Source: Orientallactaga sibirica
Taxonomy: Eukaryota > Chordata > Mammalia > Rodentia > Dipodidae
Direction: 5' to 3'
Assembly: GCA_036365145.1 (NCBI GenBank)
Contig: JAEOAD010000001.1
Coordinates: forward strand, 100,537,501 to 100,601,500
DNA length: 64,000 nt
Shown: one piece after another, positions 44,474 to 55,889 of the stretch
How the letters are laid out: each line of letters begins with the position of its first letter
Numbering within the stretch: position 1 is the first letter of the stretch
The notes under the pieces: model-generated
Told to the model about the DNA's origin: nothing
Seen by the model: the letters and a program-made list of their open reading frames with translations, nothing else
Database searches by the model: none
Translations under genes and position numbers: made by a program

Positions 44474-44891
44474 GGTTTTTAAATTTTTTAATTTTTATTT
44501 TTTATTGACAACTTCTATACTTACAGACAATAAACCATGATATTTCCCTCCCCTCCCCCCTCTCCCCTTCACAACTCCGCTCGCCATCATATCCCTTCCC
44601 TCTCTCCATTAGTCTCTCTTTTATTTTGATGTCATCATCTTTTTCTTCTATTATGAAGGTCTTGTGAAAGTATTGCTAGGCACTGCGAGGTCATGGGTAT
44701 CAAGGCCAATTTCTGTCTTGACAGTTGCATTGTAAGGAGTAGTACCTTTCCTTTGTCTCTTATATTCTTTCCACCTCCTCTTCCACAATGGACCCTGAGC
44801 CTTGGAGGGTGTGAAAGAGATGTTTCAGTGCTGGACACTCCTCCGTCCTTTCTTCTCAGCACTATGTTGCCTTTTGGGTCATCCCAGTGGT
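44474..44891 (-). mobile_element. L1 3' UTR, antisense, 5'-truncated
   Basis: T-rich left end, 'ttattgacaacttctatact', 'gatatttccctcccctcccc', 'tagtctctcttttattttga', 'aatggaccctgagccttgga' and 'ttgggtcatcccagtgg'. 'gcatctag' stands on both sides (44,466 and 44,892), an 8-bp target duplication. Confidence 0.88.
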
Positions 44892-44899
44892 GCATCTAG

Positions 44900-45164
44900 T
44901 TTTTTTTCTTTTTTTTTTATTGAGAGAGAGACACAGAGAGAGAAAGAGAGAGAGAGGGAGAGGAAGACAGATAGAGATGCCCGTGCCAGCAGCCTCTCAG
45001 CTGCTGCTAAAGAAATCCAGATGTGTGCACCCCCTTGTGGTTAAGTGCGGTATTGTGCCCTTGTGTCACTTTGCATTTGGCTAAACGTGGGACCTGGAGA
45101 TTGGAACCAGCGTTCTTAGGCTTAGGAGGTAAGTACCTTAACCACTAAGCCATCTCTCCAGCCC
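44900..45164 (-). mobile_element. B2-superfamily SINE (long subtype)
   Basis: T-rich tail, 'gagagagacacagagagaga', 'cagctgctgctaaagaaatc', 'gtcactttgcatttggctaa' and head 'cactaagccatctctccagc'. 'gcatctag' flanks it at 44,892-44,899 and 45,165-45,172. Confidence 0.95.
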
Positions 45165-45172
45165 GCATCTAG

Positions 45173-46050
45173 GTTTTTTGACATTATTTTTATATCATTT
45201 TGATGAAAGGCAAATGGTTAGGCTTAATGTTATCCCATCATTACAAAACTAAACACAAGGAAAGGAGATAAGGACACTTAGCTGCTGTCTAGTAAATTCA
45301 TCCAAATCAAAATATTCCCTTTTGAAGGGAAGAAGGAGGCTCAGGAAACTCAAGAGGTGAAGACAGTGAGAGATGAAACTTACAAGGTCACAGGACCATT
45401 CACCAAGGTTCTAGAATTAGTAAACAACTGAAGAGAGGCTGACCTTTGTTCCATAGCAATTTTTTCTGAATTGAAGAATTCCCTCATGAGGGGTACAGGG
45501 AGGTTCAGGAGACTCAGGAGATCAACAAGTCCAGGAAATGGTTTGCCAGACCTCTCTATAAGGTTGTATAAAGAGTAAACAACTGCTTAGCAAGAGACTC
45601 TGACCAGCCTATCTGCCTGCGAGTTGTTCCATGAGCTCCAGCAATGCATTTTCCATGAATCCTCCCTTATGTTTGGGTGGGCTATTAGGTGATGCATCAG
45701 CCTTTGAGTCATGCTTCTGCAAGCAACCCCTCCCCCTGCTCTGTTAGTAACCACAATAACATCACTGGTTCACCAGAACTGGTTTTGGTGCAACAGAGCT
45801 TCTGTCTGTCATCTGTACCCTATCTGGGATGAAAACTTGTGTTCATGTCTCCCCAGAAAAAAAAAAAAAAAAAAACTGTCATGAGACATTGTCCAAGAGT
45901 GTAGGAATCCCTGCCCAAAACCCTTGGTTGAATTCGGTCTTCTAGCCCATGATCCAGTAATGAGCAAAAGAGGAGTCCTGTACCAGTGGCATCTAGTTTT
46001 TCTATCAGCTTCACAGATTAATATAGTAGTAAATTCCATTTGATCTTACA
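45173..46050. other. Unassigned, LTR-like, with a diverged duplication
   Basis: Two diverged copies of about 150 bp: 'ggctcaggaaactcaagagg...agtaaacaact' at about 45,350-45,430 and 'ggttcaggagactcaggaga...agtaaacaact' at about 45,510-45,582. Then 'aataacatcactggttcacc' near 45,755 and 'gtctccccag' followed by an 18-base A run at about 45,856. This looks like the 3' part of an old LTR or of a retroposed copy. The frames at 45,809-46,039 (reverse) are not gene-like. Confidence 0.35.
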
Positions 46051-46214
46051 GAAGTTCCAAAGTGCTTCTTATATGCTATTGTTAATTACAGTACACCATT
46101 TGGCATCTAACATAAAAATAGGCCAATGGTAGTATATTACCAGCATAGAAAACTTCATGCCACTTATCCCAATATCTTTGCAAATTGGAATTTGTATTGA
46201 AGAAATATTACAAA

Positions 46215-46590
46215 TACAATAAATATTTATGAACTAGGAATGTTTATAACAGATGGAAAGAAAATGTACTAATGGTGCTTTGTCCAAATAAATTACACTG
46301 TGTGAAAATGGAGAAATGATATATAGTCCTTAAAAAGTCAAGATGCAAAATAATATTTAATAACATAAAATATACATGAAGTATTGAGGAGCTAGTTTAC
46401 AAAAGAGGAGACACCGTTGAACAGCAGTTTTATAAAATATACTGCTCTAGGTAAAACAGTTATGTAAAGAGATAAAAATGGAATGATCTGCATTAAAAAT
46501 GATTTCAGATAGTTGATTCTTATATATAATCTAATCTTTCCCATTTTACGTTCTGTATTTTCCATGTTGTTACAATAAATGAATTCTGAT
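46215..46590 (+). mobile_element. Old L1 3' end
   Basis: 'gtttataacagatggaaaga', 'gtccaaataaattacactgt' and 'taatggaatgatctgcatta'-type landmarks follow the 3' end of old L1 families in order, but strongly diverged. Confidence 0.45.
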
Positions 46591-47085
46591 TATTGTCATT
46601 AATATGCATAGTCATATATTTCATCCTGTTTTCATGAATAGGGATATTTATTGATTACTAAATGTATATTGAAATAAATTACAGTTTAATTGGGTATGTA
46701 AATCAGTTCAAAATTCAAACTTTTTTTTCTCTTTAACACTCACACTAAAATAATTTTCCTGATTTGGACACATCTCAAGGAGTTGTAAATTTTTTCATTT
46801 AAAAAGCCTACCTGAGGAGTCATCTGGACAAGGCTTGGTATAACTCTTTGAGATGAGATTGTTTTTTAATTAAAAAGAAAGACCTACTTAAACTGGGCAG
46901 ATGGTGTGAGAAGCTAAAGCTTTACAGGAAGATTGAGTAAAAGTGAAATATTAAATGAAGAAAATAAATTCTCTGTCATATAGCAGACATGCACATGGCA
47001 AATTTGAGACCCAGCAGATGTGGAGGAAAGCAAACTCTAACTGGCACTAAGAAAAAAATATATTCAGAAGTTTAAAGCCAAAATT

Positions 47086-47088
<3 letters not shown>
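46591..47088. other. No recognised feature
   Basis: AT-rich DNA. Nothing recognised. Confidence 0.4.

Positions 47089-47090
<2 letters not shown>

Positions 47091-47141
<51 letters not shown>
47091..47141. repeat. (AT)n microsatellite
   Basis: About 25 uninterrupted AT units. Confidence 0.98.
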
Positions 47142-47146
<5 letters not shown>

Positions 47147-47373
47147 CATACAAATCAATTTGTCTATAGAAACTTGCTATCAAAAGCAGAAAACCCATGT
47201 TCCAAGAAGAAAGTGTAGCGATTTTAACTAAGATGGATTGGCAACCTCCCTAGCCTCTGTGACTCATACCAAATTCTGAAATTAAGAATTACAAAAGCTA
47301 TCACTGTCCTTGATCATAAAAAGAAGAAAAAAAAAAGCTATACTGGCACCTTCCTGGTCAGGGAACAGCACTT

Positions 47374-47567
47374 TTAAGCTGGGTGTGGTGGCACAGGCCT
47401 TTGATCCCAGCACGCTGGAGGCAAAGGTAGGAGAATCATTGCCATTTCCAAAAATAGTAACATTTTCACTTAGGTAGGAGGATCACTGTGAGTTTAAGGC
47501 TACACTGAAACTACATAGTGAATTTCAGGTCAGTGTGGGATAGAGCAAGATGCTACCTGGAAAAACC
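47374..47567 (+). mobile_element. B1 SINE with internal insert
   Basis: 'agctgggtgtggtggcacag', 'ctggaggcaaaggtaggaga', then about 36 bp of foreign sequence, then 'taggtaggaggatcactgtg' repeating the preceding motif, 'tagtgaatttcaggtcagtg' and 'gatgctacctgg'. Confidence 0.85.
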
Positions 47568-48262
47568 TGGCTTTCTGATTGGCTAAGAGATACTTCAATG
47601 GAAAGGAACCCATATCTGGAACTGGGAACCAGGTCAGAATCCTATGGAGACAAAGATTATGCTCTCCAATGTCAAGCTCCCACTAGTTTTTGGCTAAAAG
47701 AGGGGCTCCATCCATCAAAATATCCTTAAATGAATAATGGTCATCCTATTTAACCTATGCTGACTTCTCTTTCTGTTGGAGAATTTTTTTTTTTTTATCA
47801 GAAGGTAGCAAGTCCAGAGGAGATAAACCACCCATGGCATCCCAGCCAGAAGAGCAAGAAGGCTGATTCCGGGATGCGCCTCACAACAGCACCAGAGTGG
47901 AGCCAGACGGTAAGGATATTCAACACCTACCAAAGCAGAGATCAAGAGGGTCCTAAGATCTCATCACTGAAGCAGACTTAAAATACACACACAAAGGCTG
48001 AAGGAATTTAGTGGAAGAGGGGGCATGGAAAGATTGTAACAGCCATAGGTTTGGACGCCACACCCAGAGGCATTGCAACCCCACAGTGACTGACTTCTTT
48101 TCCCACAATGCACAACCCACAACCCCGTGGGGAATACCAGCAACCCCACTGAGAAGAGCCCCAGCAAAATGAGGGTAGGAATGAGGGAAAAGATGGTACC
48201 AACACATGGTGTATCCATACAAAGTATGTTCTTAATAAAAAGATAAATTAAATTAAAAATAA
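47568..48262 (+). mobile_element. L1 3' UTR, sense end with inverted 5' part
   Basis: Right half (about 47,870-48,262) is sense: the reverse of 'acttcagtgatgaggtcttg'-type landmarks, 'agaagtcagtcactgtgg' reversed, and an (AAAT)n end. Left half (47,568-47,865) has 'catatctggaactgggaacc', 'caagctcccactagtttttg' and 'tgctgacttctctttctgtt' in the same orientation as in the antisense L1 at 37.99-38.3 kb. Left and right thus face opposite ways. Confidence 0.65.
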
Positions 48263-48554
48263 ATAAATAAATAAAATCCAAGGTGAAAATATGGGATATG
48301 AGGGGCACATACTCAACATGCAATATACACTCATATGAAAATGTCCTTATGTAACACAATACTGTGTACAATATATGGACACAATGAAAACTTTAAAAAT
48401 TAGAAATATTAAAAATTTAATAATAGAAACTAACAAGGAAGAAAAATTATTTAAAAATTAAAGAACAACAGGAAAAGATCAACTTTTTTATTTTAGACTG
48501 GAGTGTTGAAATTTGACCTCACAGTGTGTGGAATATATTTATTTAATTTATCTT
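48263..48554. other. No recognised feature
   Basis: AT-rich flank between L1 and B1. Confidence 0.4.
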
Positions 48555-48706
48555 ATGTTTTATTCTTTGGTTTCTTGAGGTAGGTTCTCACTCTAGCTCA
48601 GACCTAGAATTCACTATGTAGTCTCAGGTTAGCCTCATACTTATAGGGATCCTCCTACCTCTGCCTCCAGTGCTGGGATTAAAGATGTGCACTGCCACGC
48701 CTGGCC
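48555..48706 (-). mobile_element. B1 SINE
   Basis: 'ttgaggtaggttctcactct', 'ctagaattcactatgtagtc' and 'agtgctgggattaaagatgt', reversed, with a 10-bp deletion after 'ctagctca'. Confidence 0.92.
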
Positions 48707-49014
48707 ATAGAATATTTTAAATATGCATCTGCCTGATGTATCTGATATCCAAGAGATTGTGGTTTTTGAATAATGTGCAGCAGAGTTGCTTAGGAATCAG
48801 AGGCAAAATCCTTTGTCCACAGAGGAACTGAGTGGCACCATAGTCACTTTACCTTCTTGAACTTCAGTTTCTTCTACCTGGTACTGAGAACAATAGTACC
48901 TGTCTGGATTTCTCCCCAGGATCATAGCCAAACTTTTAAAATTATGAAATAATGTAAAAGTGCAAGAAAATGCAAGTTCATGTTCTTTTTCTGAAAATAA
49001 AAGAAAAAAAACAT

Positions 49015-49345
49015 TCAATTTGGAAAATTATGATTCATCTGTAAAATAGAACATTATTGAGTCTGATATGAAGAAATAATTTATGGCAAGCCAAAGAAAG
49101 ACTTGCAAAGGTATTCAGAGCATAACGCTAAGTGGGAGATAACAGTCTGAGAAGATTAACATATGCTCACAACAATATGTCACTGTAAAAGAAGACAAAA
49201 TTGTATAGTTAATAAAAACAAATCAGTGATTACAAGGTTAAGTGATTACAAGGAAGAAAGAATAGGTTGAGGGTTGAACATAGGGGATAGTTAGGCCAGT
49301 GATCTATTTTGAATATTACAATGGCAGTACATGATGTTATACATT
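49015..49345 (+). mobile_element. Old L1 3' end
   Basis: 'aatagaacattattgagtct', 'ggcaagccaaagaaagactt', 'aacgctaagtgggagataac' and 'gattacaaggaagaaagaat' follow the order of the L1 ORF2 end/3' UTR ('aatattactcagcc', 'atgctaagtgaaataag'). Diverged. Confidence 0.55.
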
Positions 49346-49366
49346 TTTTAAAAATGCATATAATTG

Positions 49367-49520
49367 CCAGGAGTGGAGGTGCACACCTTTAATCCCAGCA
49401 CTAAGGAGGAGAGGTAGGATCACTGTGAGTTCAAGGCCAATGTGAGACTACATAGTGAATTCCAGGTCAGCCTGAGCTAGAGTGAGACCCTACCTCAAAA
49501 AAACCAAAAAAGACAAAAAA
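49367..49520 (+). mobile_element. B1 SINE
   Basis: 'gccaggagtggaggtgcaca', 'cctttaatcccagcac', 'tagtgaattccaggtcagcc', 'gtgagaccctacctc' and A tail. Confidence 0.95.
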
Positions 49521-49619
49521 ATAAAATTAAAAAATCCATATGACTTTACAATATCAAGAGTGATTCTAAATAAAATTATAAACATCATTTGAAAATAATA
49601 AATCAAAATAGCTTCATTA

Positions 49620-49842
49620 GGGGCTGGGGAAATAACTTAGTGGTTAAGTTGTTTGCCTGCGAAGCCTAAAGACCCAGGTTCGATTCCCCAGGACACATGT
49701 AAGCCAGATGCACAAGGGGGTGCATACATCTGGAGTTCATTTGCCATGGCTGGAGGCCCTGGCATGCCCATTCTCTCTTTCTCTCTGCCTCTCCTCCTAT
49801 CTCTCTCTCTCAACTAAATAAATAAATAATTTTTTTAAATAG
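49620..49842 (+). mobile_element. B2-superfamily SINE
   Basis: 'ggggctggggaaataactta', 'cccaggttcgattccccagg', 'catctggagttcatttgcca', (CT)n and (AAAT)n. Confidence 0.95.
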
Positions 49843-50218
49843 CATCATTATTTTTCATAATGATAAGTAAAATAGTAAGATAGAAGGAGTATTTGAGCAC
49901 TTAATGTTCTATTGAATTTTACTGTAAATACAATACTATTCTAAAAAGCTAAGTATGATTTAAAAAGACCATATACTCAAATATAGTAATACTAGTGGAA
50001 GGTATTCATTTGCAAATATTCAAACTCCCAATAATATTCTAAGGATATTTTGATATTTATATTTCATAAATAAAATTGAATATTCATTTCCTGTCAAAAT
50101 ATAATTCATATACATTAAATCACTCTATGGAGAAATGATTGAAATCTACTGTAAATAGGAGTTATCAAAAAGTTTCATAATCATATAATAACATAAAAGA
50201 TATATGTATTATCAAAAA
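49843..50218. other. No recognised feature
   Basis: AT-rich DNA. Nothing recognised. Confidence 0.4.
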
Positions 50219-50234
50219 ATGTTATACAATTCAT

Positions 50235-50397
50235 GGCCAGGGTGTGGTGGCACACACCTTTAATCCCAGCACTCAGGAGGCAGAGGTAGGAGGATCACTG
50301 TGAGTTTGAGGCCACCCTGAGACTACATAGTGAATTCCAGGTCAGCCTGGACTAGAGTGAAACCTTACCTCAAAAAACAAAAAAAAGGAAAGAAGGA

Positions 50398-50465
<68 letters not shown>

Positions 50466-50490
50466 AGGAAGAAAGGGGGGAGGGAGGGAG

Positions 50491-50555
<65 letters not shown>

Positions 50556-50600
50556 GAGGGAAGGAGGGAGGGAGGGAGGGAGGAAAGAAAGAAATAAGGA

Positions 50601-50640
<40 letters not shown>
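50235..50640 (+). mobile_element. B1 SINE with 250-bp (GAAA)n tail
   Basis: B1 body 50,235-50,385, then a purine tract of GAAA, GGAG and GGAAG units to 50,640. 'aatgttatacaatt' (50,219-50,232) and 'aatgttataaaatt' (50,641-50,654) flank body plus tract, so the tract lies inside the insertion. The 106-codon Lys/Glu-rich frame is only the translation of this tract. Confidence 0.95.
50387..50640. repeat. Imperfect (GAAA)n/(GGGA)n purine tract
   Basis: Some 254 bp of pure purine on the plus strand except for one T near 50,596: GAAA runs separated by two GGGA-rich blocks at about 50,474-50,492 and 50,555-50,582. Confidence 0.98.
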
Positions 50641-50654
50641 AATGTTATAAAATT

Positions 50655-51196
50655 TTATTTTGTTATGGGTGAAATTTTAGTTTGTAGAAGTCTGAATGAT
50701 TACATACTTTTAAAGTTTTAGATTTTGTATCTAAATAATTATAGGCAAAATTATTTGCAAAATAATATGCAGGTTTTTCCGATTTTATCAATGGCAACAT
50801 CTTACAGTGTTACATTAAGTCAAGACCAGGACATTGCCATTGATGTATCAATGTTAACTAAACTATGCAATCCTGCATTTTCCAGTGCCACTAGTGATTA
50901 AGGGAGAGTTACAGTTGTTCTACAACATTTTCAACTCTTGAAATCACTACTTATTTTTAATTTGTATATGTTCTAATGGATTATTTTTCTTGATGACTAA
51001 AGGTATTCGCTCATTATCTGTCAACATGCTTTGCGCTAGCACCTTTTCTTTGATGAAATGATCATTCAAATATCATTCCCACTTTTTAATTATTAGAAGC
51101 TAACTTAAAAAAAATTTATTTTTAGAATAGTTTTAGCTGTATAAAAATATCCCAGTGATACACAGGGTTCTCATCTACATACATATGCATACATAC
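50655..51196. other. No recognised feature
   Basis: AT-rich DNA. Nothing recognised. Confidence 0.4.
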
Positions 51197-51553
51197 TTTG
51201 GTAGTTTGAATGGATGCCCCCCAATATACTCGGGAGTTTATTAAAGCTTGTAACTTATATCTCCACTTGCCTGACTAGATTAGGTGTCACTATGGGCAGA
51301 TCATAGAGGGTCCATCCCTAAGGTGTGCTTGGGGAATTCCAGTCTACAGACATGCAAAGTGCTTGAGCTTTGTCTCCAGTGTGCTTGCTTATTTTGCTGG
51401 TGGGGGTTGCTTTTCTCTCCCTGTGCATGGACCCATAAAAGTGAGGCCAACTTCTTCTGCCATTATGGAACTTCCCCCTCTATCTGTAAGTTCCAATAAA
51501 TCCCTTCCTCCATAACTGTGCCTCATCTCAGCATCCTGAAGCTATCTACTACA
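51197..51553 (+). mobile_element. Solo MaLR-type LTR (second subfamily)
   Basis: Starts 'tttggtagtttgaatgga', ends 'ctatctactaca', with 'gttccaataaatcccttcct' near the end. Flanks catac (51,192-51,196) and cctac (51,554-51,558) differ by one base, a likely 5-bp duplication. Confidence 0.92.
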
Positions 51554-54236
51554 CCTACATGGGTGGTTACATTTTTACTATCAATTTTCCTTGAACAATA
51601 TATATGTTAAAAAATAAATTAATAGTGATTTATTATTATTAACCAAAGTCCTTATTTTACTAAAATTCTCTTGCTGCTTATCTAATGCTGTTGACTGTTT
51701 CAGAATTACTTCCATGTTTTGATGTTAAATTCAGCTGTAATATCTTCTCAGATTCTTCTTGGACATAACATTTCTCAAACTTGCTTTTCTCTTTTAATTG
51801 ATTTAGAAGTTTCAGGTAGTACTAATGAAGGGTTTTTCAAATTTATCTTTACTGGTATTTTTTGATGATCAAATTGAGACTATGAATCTTGTGGGTGGTA
51901 TCACAGAGGAACAGTTACAGTTTTATCATACAATATCAAGGGTATGCACACAATTTTCATGGCCTCATTGTGGTGATATTGATACTGATCACTTGATGAA
52001 AGTAAGGGTATTCAGGCTCTTATGCTATAAATTTACACATGTAGTTCCAAAAATATGCATAGTATTATATTTAGAAAGAAAACATTATACACAGCCCACA
52101 CTTAAGGAGTTTTTTTACATACTTCTAAGAAGATAGAGTATTTACATTAATTATCTAGAAATTTTTAGCATGAAAATAATGTCCATTTTCATTTACATCA
52201 CCATAGATAGACTTATGGACACATGTTATTCTGTGCATTATGATTCATTCAACTATATTTTTTTATTGGTCATCTTTTTCCCTCATTGGCATTGATCACT
52301 CTTTCATTTGGCTCCTGATTTTCTTGGCTATGTGCCACCATTTTATATTTGTTTCTTTAACTACTTTCTGGAACTGCTATGATACTCTGAATTTCTTGTA
52401 TGCTTGCCCTATTTCAAGAACTGGCCATTTCTTTTAAAGCAAGATGGTACCAAAACCAAGATCTGTGCTGGTTGTTTGTGAGATACCGTTATTTCTAGGC
52501 CCTCTCAGGTGTCATAGCAAGGAAATATTTGTGTGTATATTAACAAAACTGCCTATTTGTAATTATCAACATTTCCATATATAATTGTATTTATATAAAG
52601 CTAAAGTTTGAATTCACCCTGGTGTCTCTAACTCTAACATACTGCAGTGTGGATCAGTCCACTCTTCTTTGATTGCATGTCAGCAAATCACTCCACTCCA
52701 ACTCAGAATTTGGCTTCTATTGTCCAATATTTATTTATTTACTTCTAATTTAAATAAAAAAACTGCTACCTTATATATTAATGTGAAAATATCAATGAAA
52801 ACACAGTATTTAAAATGGGGTGTTTTTAGTAGTATTTTAATGGCCCACTAATTTTTAAACTTGCTTATCTCAATGTTACCCCACTATCACTTCCTGTGGT
52901 GGTTGTTTCAAGCATTTGTGACATAAATTTTTGTGTTAAATTTTTAGTTCTACCTTGGAATTTTCTTAACTTTTCAAATTATTTTACTTATATACAAGGT
53001 TCACTTTTGGATTAGACCAAAATTACCAAAACTGTCTGAATGGCTCTAAATATACATCTACTATTTTGTACAATGTGTTTATGTTTAGTGGTTCTCTCAA
53101 CATCGACAAAAATAGCAAAATCAAAATATCATTTTAATTTAAAACCATTAAAAATACTCCCTGTCCTGTAGTATCAAATATTTATCCACAAAGTCATGTT
53201 TTCTATAAAAACTGAAAAGCACATCCACACCATTAGCATGCAAATTTGCTTTAGTCTTTAATAAATTACTTGTAAACTTACACATAAAAAAGTTCAATAG
53301 AATTTGATGAATGCATAATCACATACTGACAAACACAGCCTCTCATAGAAGAATGTATCACTTTAAAATTCATTGTTTCAACTTTAACCTTCTGCTTCTT
53401 CTGAAGCCTGAGAAACCACAAACATTTTTTTCTACTTCTGTAGATTTGCCTTTCCAGACCATCATGTGATCAAAATCGTGCAGTAGGTAGCCACTGGCAA
53501 CTTCCTCACCTTAGTAATTTGAATTTATGATTTACCCATGCATTTTCATTATTTGATAGCTCATTTGTTTTGATTGTTGAAAAGCATTCTACTAAATGAT
53601 TTACACTACATATATTTACCAATATATCTATCAAATGATATTGTACTTACTTCCAGCTTCTGACAATTATAATTAGACATTCTTAAATTTCACACACACA
53701 TTTTTGTGTGGAGAAAATTTTTAATCATTTGGCTAAATATCTAGGAGACCAATTACTAGAATACTTGATGAGAGTATGAGGTTTTATAATTAATTGTAAA
53801 ACCATCTTCCAGATTAACTGTATTATTTTACATTCAAGCAGCATCCTCACCAGTAATTGTTGTTGCTTAGCTTCTTGGTTTTACACATTCTAACAATAAC
53901 AGTGGTGCCTTCTTGTTATTTAAATGATGTCAATCATCTTTAGATATATGTGTACTTACTTGCAATCTGTATATCTTCTTTGGTGAGATATCTATTCACG
54001 TTCCTTGACAAATTTTTAATTAAGATTTTTTATTTAAGTTTTGAGCATTATAAATTCTTTGTATATTTTCAGTACAAATTACTTATCCATATGTGTTTCA
54101 TAAATAATTTCTAAATATGTATGAGTGATCTATTTAGTCTCTTCACTTCTTCCATAGCTTAGATATTTTAAATTTGTCACCTTTTCTTTTCTTTTATGGA
54201 TTTTGGTTTTATACTTGCATTTAAAGTGTACTATTA

Positions 54237-54458
54237 GGGCTGGAAAGATGGGTTAGAAGTTAAGGCACCTGCCTGTGAAGCCTAAGAACGTCTATTTGAA
54301 TCTCCAGGTCCCATGTTTAGCCAGACGAAAAGTGACACAAGCACACAATGCCACACATGCACACAAGGGGGCTCACATGTCTGAAGTTTGTTCACAGTGG
54401 CTGAGAGGCTGCTGGCGTGCCCATTCTCTCTCTGTCTCTCTCAAATTAAAAGAAAAAT
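54237..54458 (+). mobile_element. B2-superfamily SINE (long subtype)
   Basis: 'gggctggaaagatgggttag', 'gcacacaatgccacacatgc', 'tgaagtttgttcacagtggc' and an A-rich tail. A 14-bp duplication 'aaagtgt[a/g]ctatta' is present at 54,223-54,236 and 54,459-54,472. Confidence 0.96.
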
Positions 54459-54527
54459 AAAGTGTGCTATTAAAATGGCTTACATTTTTCCTATACTTTC
54501 TTCTGTGAGTTTTATATTTTCATATAT

Positions 54528-54761
54528 TTTTAAAAATATTTATTTATTTATTTATTTGAGAGAGAGAAAAGTGAGAGAGACAGAGAAAGCGATATATATA
54601 GAGAGAAAGTATAGGTGTGCCAGGGCCTCTATCCACTGCAAATGAACTCCAGATTCATGTGTTACCTTTTGCATCTGGCTTTATGTGGGTATTGGGAAAA
54701 CAAACTTGGGTCCTTAGGCTTTGCAAGCAAGTGCCTTAACCACTGAGAAATCTCTCCAGTT
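54528..54761 (-). mobile_element. B2-superfamily SINE
   Basis: (ATTT)n, 'gagagagacagagaaagcga', 'ccactgcaaatgaactccag', 'tgcatctggctttatgtggg' and head 'tgagaaatctctccagttc', reversed. Confidence 0.94.
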
Positions 54762-55371
54762 CTATATTTTACATTTTATCTGTGCTCCATTATTAATTAA
54801 TTTGGTGAAAGGAATAAGGTCAATATCTATATTTACTGCTTTTTCAGGGATCCATTTAATTTATCTAGGATTACTTGTTTTGAAAGCTACTCACATAATG
54901 GGATTCTCTATATCATCCCCTTATCAAATGTTAATTATATTTGTGTGACTCTAATTCCAATTCTAATGCCTCCATTCTTTTTCCTTAATAGGTGTATTCA
55001 TTCATTAACCAACAGTATATAATGTTACTATCTGTTACTTTATAAATGTTGAAATTAGGCAGTTGATCTTCCAGCTTTCTTTGTATTCTCCAATATTGTA
55101 TTGACTATCATTTTATCATTTCTATGGATACTATAAATGATTTTCCAATATTCATCAATTGTTTTGTTGTAATCTTGATTATACCTCTAGATTCCTTATA
55201 TCAACCCTGTATGACTTGACATTTTTAACAATACCTTTTCAAATCCATCAATTTAGATGACATATCGTTTTATTCAGGTCCCATTATGTTTACATTTTCT
55301 GCAAATTTTATTGTTTGGAAATATTTTCTTATATTTATATTTACTTTTTTTCATTACATTTGATGCTGTTC

Positions 55372-55578
55372 TTTTTTTATTATTATTGTTATTCAAGTTC
55401 CAATGTTCACTGAGCTAGCCTCAAACTGCCTATGCACCTGACTCTCCTTCCAGAGTGCTAGGATTCCAACATGTGCCACCACACCCACCAAACCTGTTGA
55501 TATCATGCTGAGGATAAAACCCTGGACTTCATGAATACTAGGTAATCAGTCTACCCACTGAGCTACAGCCCCATCTCT
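55372..55578 (-). mobile_element. B4 SINE (ID-B1 fusion)
   Basis: Reversed B1-like part ('gctagcctcaaactgcctat', 'gtgctaggattccaacatgt') followed by a reversed ID-like part ('aaaccctggacttcatgaat', 'cactgagctacagccccatc'). This composition defines B4. Confidence 0.85.
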
Positions 55579-55655
55579 TCAATAACATTTTAAGTTGCTA
55601 ACTTCTATCATGTGACCTTACTATGCTAAATTTTGTTTGATAAGAAGTAATCAGG

Positions 55656-55874
55656 GTTGGAGAGATGGCTTAGCAGTTAAGGCACATGCCTACGAAACCT
55701 ATGGACCCCAGTTCAATTCTCCAGGTCCCATGTAAGCCAGATGAACATGGTGGCACATGTGTCTAGAGTTCGTTTGCAGTGGCTAGAGGCCCTGGCATGC
55801 CCATTCTCTCTCTCTCTCTCTCTGTATCTAACAAATAATAAATAAATAAATAAACAAATAAAATCTTTTTTAAA
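55656..55874 (+). mobile_element. B2-superfamily SINE
   Basis: 'gttggagagatggcttagca', 'ccatgtaagccagatgaaca', 'ctagagttcgtttgcagtgg', (CT)n and (AAAT)n. An exact 14-bp duplication 'aagaagtaatcagg' is at 55,642-55,655 and 55,875-55,888. Confidence 0.97.
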
Positions 55875-55889
55875 AAGAAGTAATCAGGA

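Larger units (their letters stand above)
51560..55650 (-). mobile_element. Ancient L1, antisense, interrupted
   Basis: From about 53.2 kb the order 'tgtgtggagaaaatttttaa', 'ggctaaatatctaggagacc', 'ttacattcaagcagcatcct', 'gtatatcttctttggtgaga' and 'aaattctttgtatattttca' is the reverse of L1 ORF2, running further upstream in ORF2 towards 55.3 kb. 52.4-52.7 kb ('ccaaaaccaagatctgtgct') resembles old L1 3' UTR. Two SINEs and a B4 interrupt it. The left border is uncertain. The 103-codon frame at 51,825-52,136 is not a known protein. Confidence 0.6.

Noticed and set aside
50330..50650. 106-codon frame, Lys/Glu-rich
   Set aside because: It is the translation of the (GAAA)n microsatellite and B1 tail.
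51825..52136. 103-codon frame
   Set aside because: Falls in or next to decayed antisense L1 and shows no protein family features.
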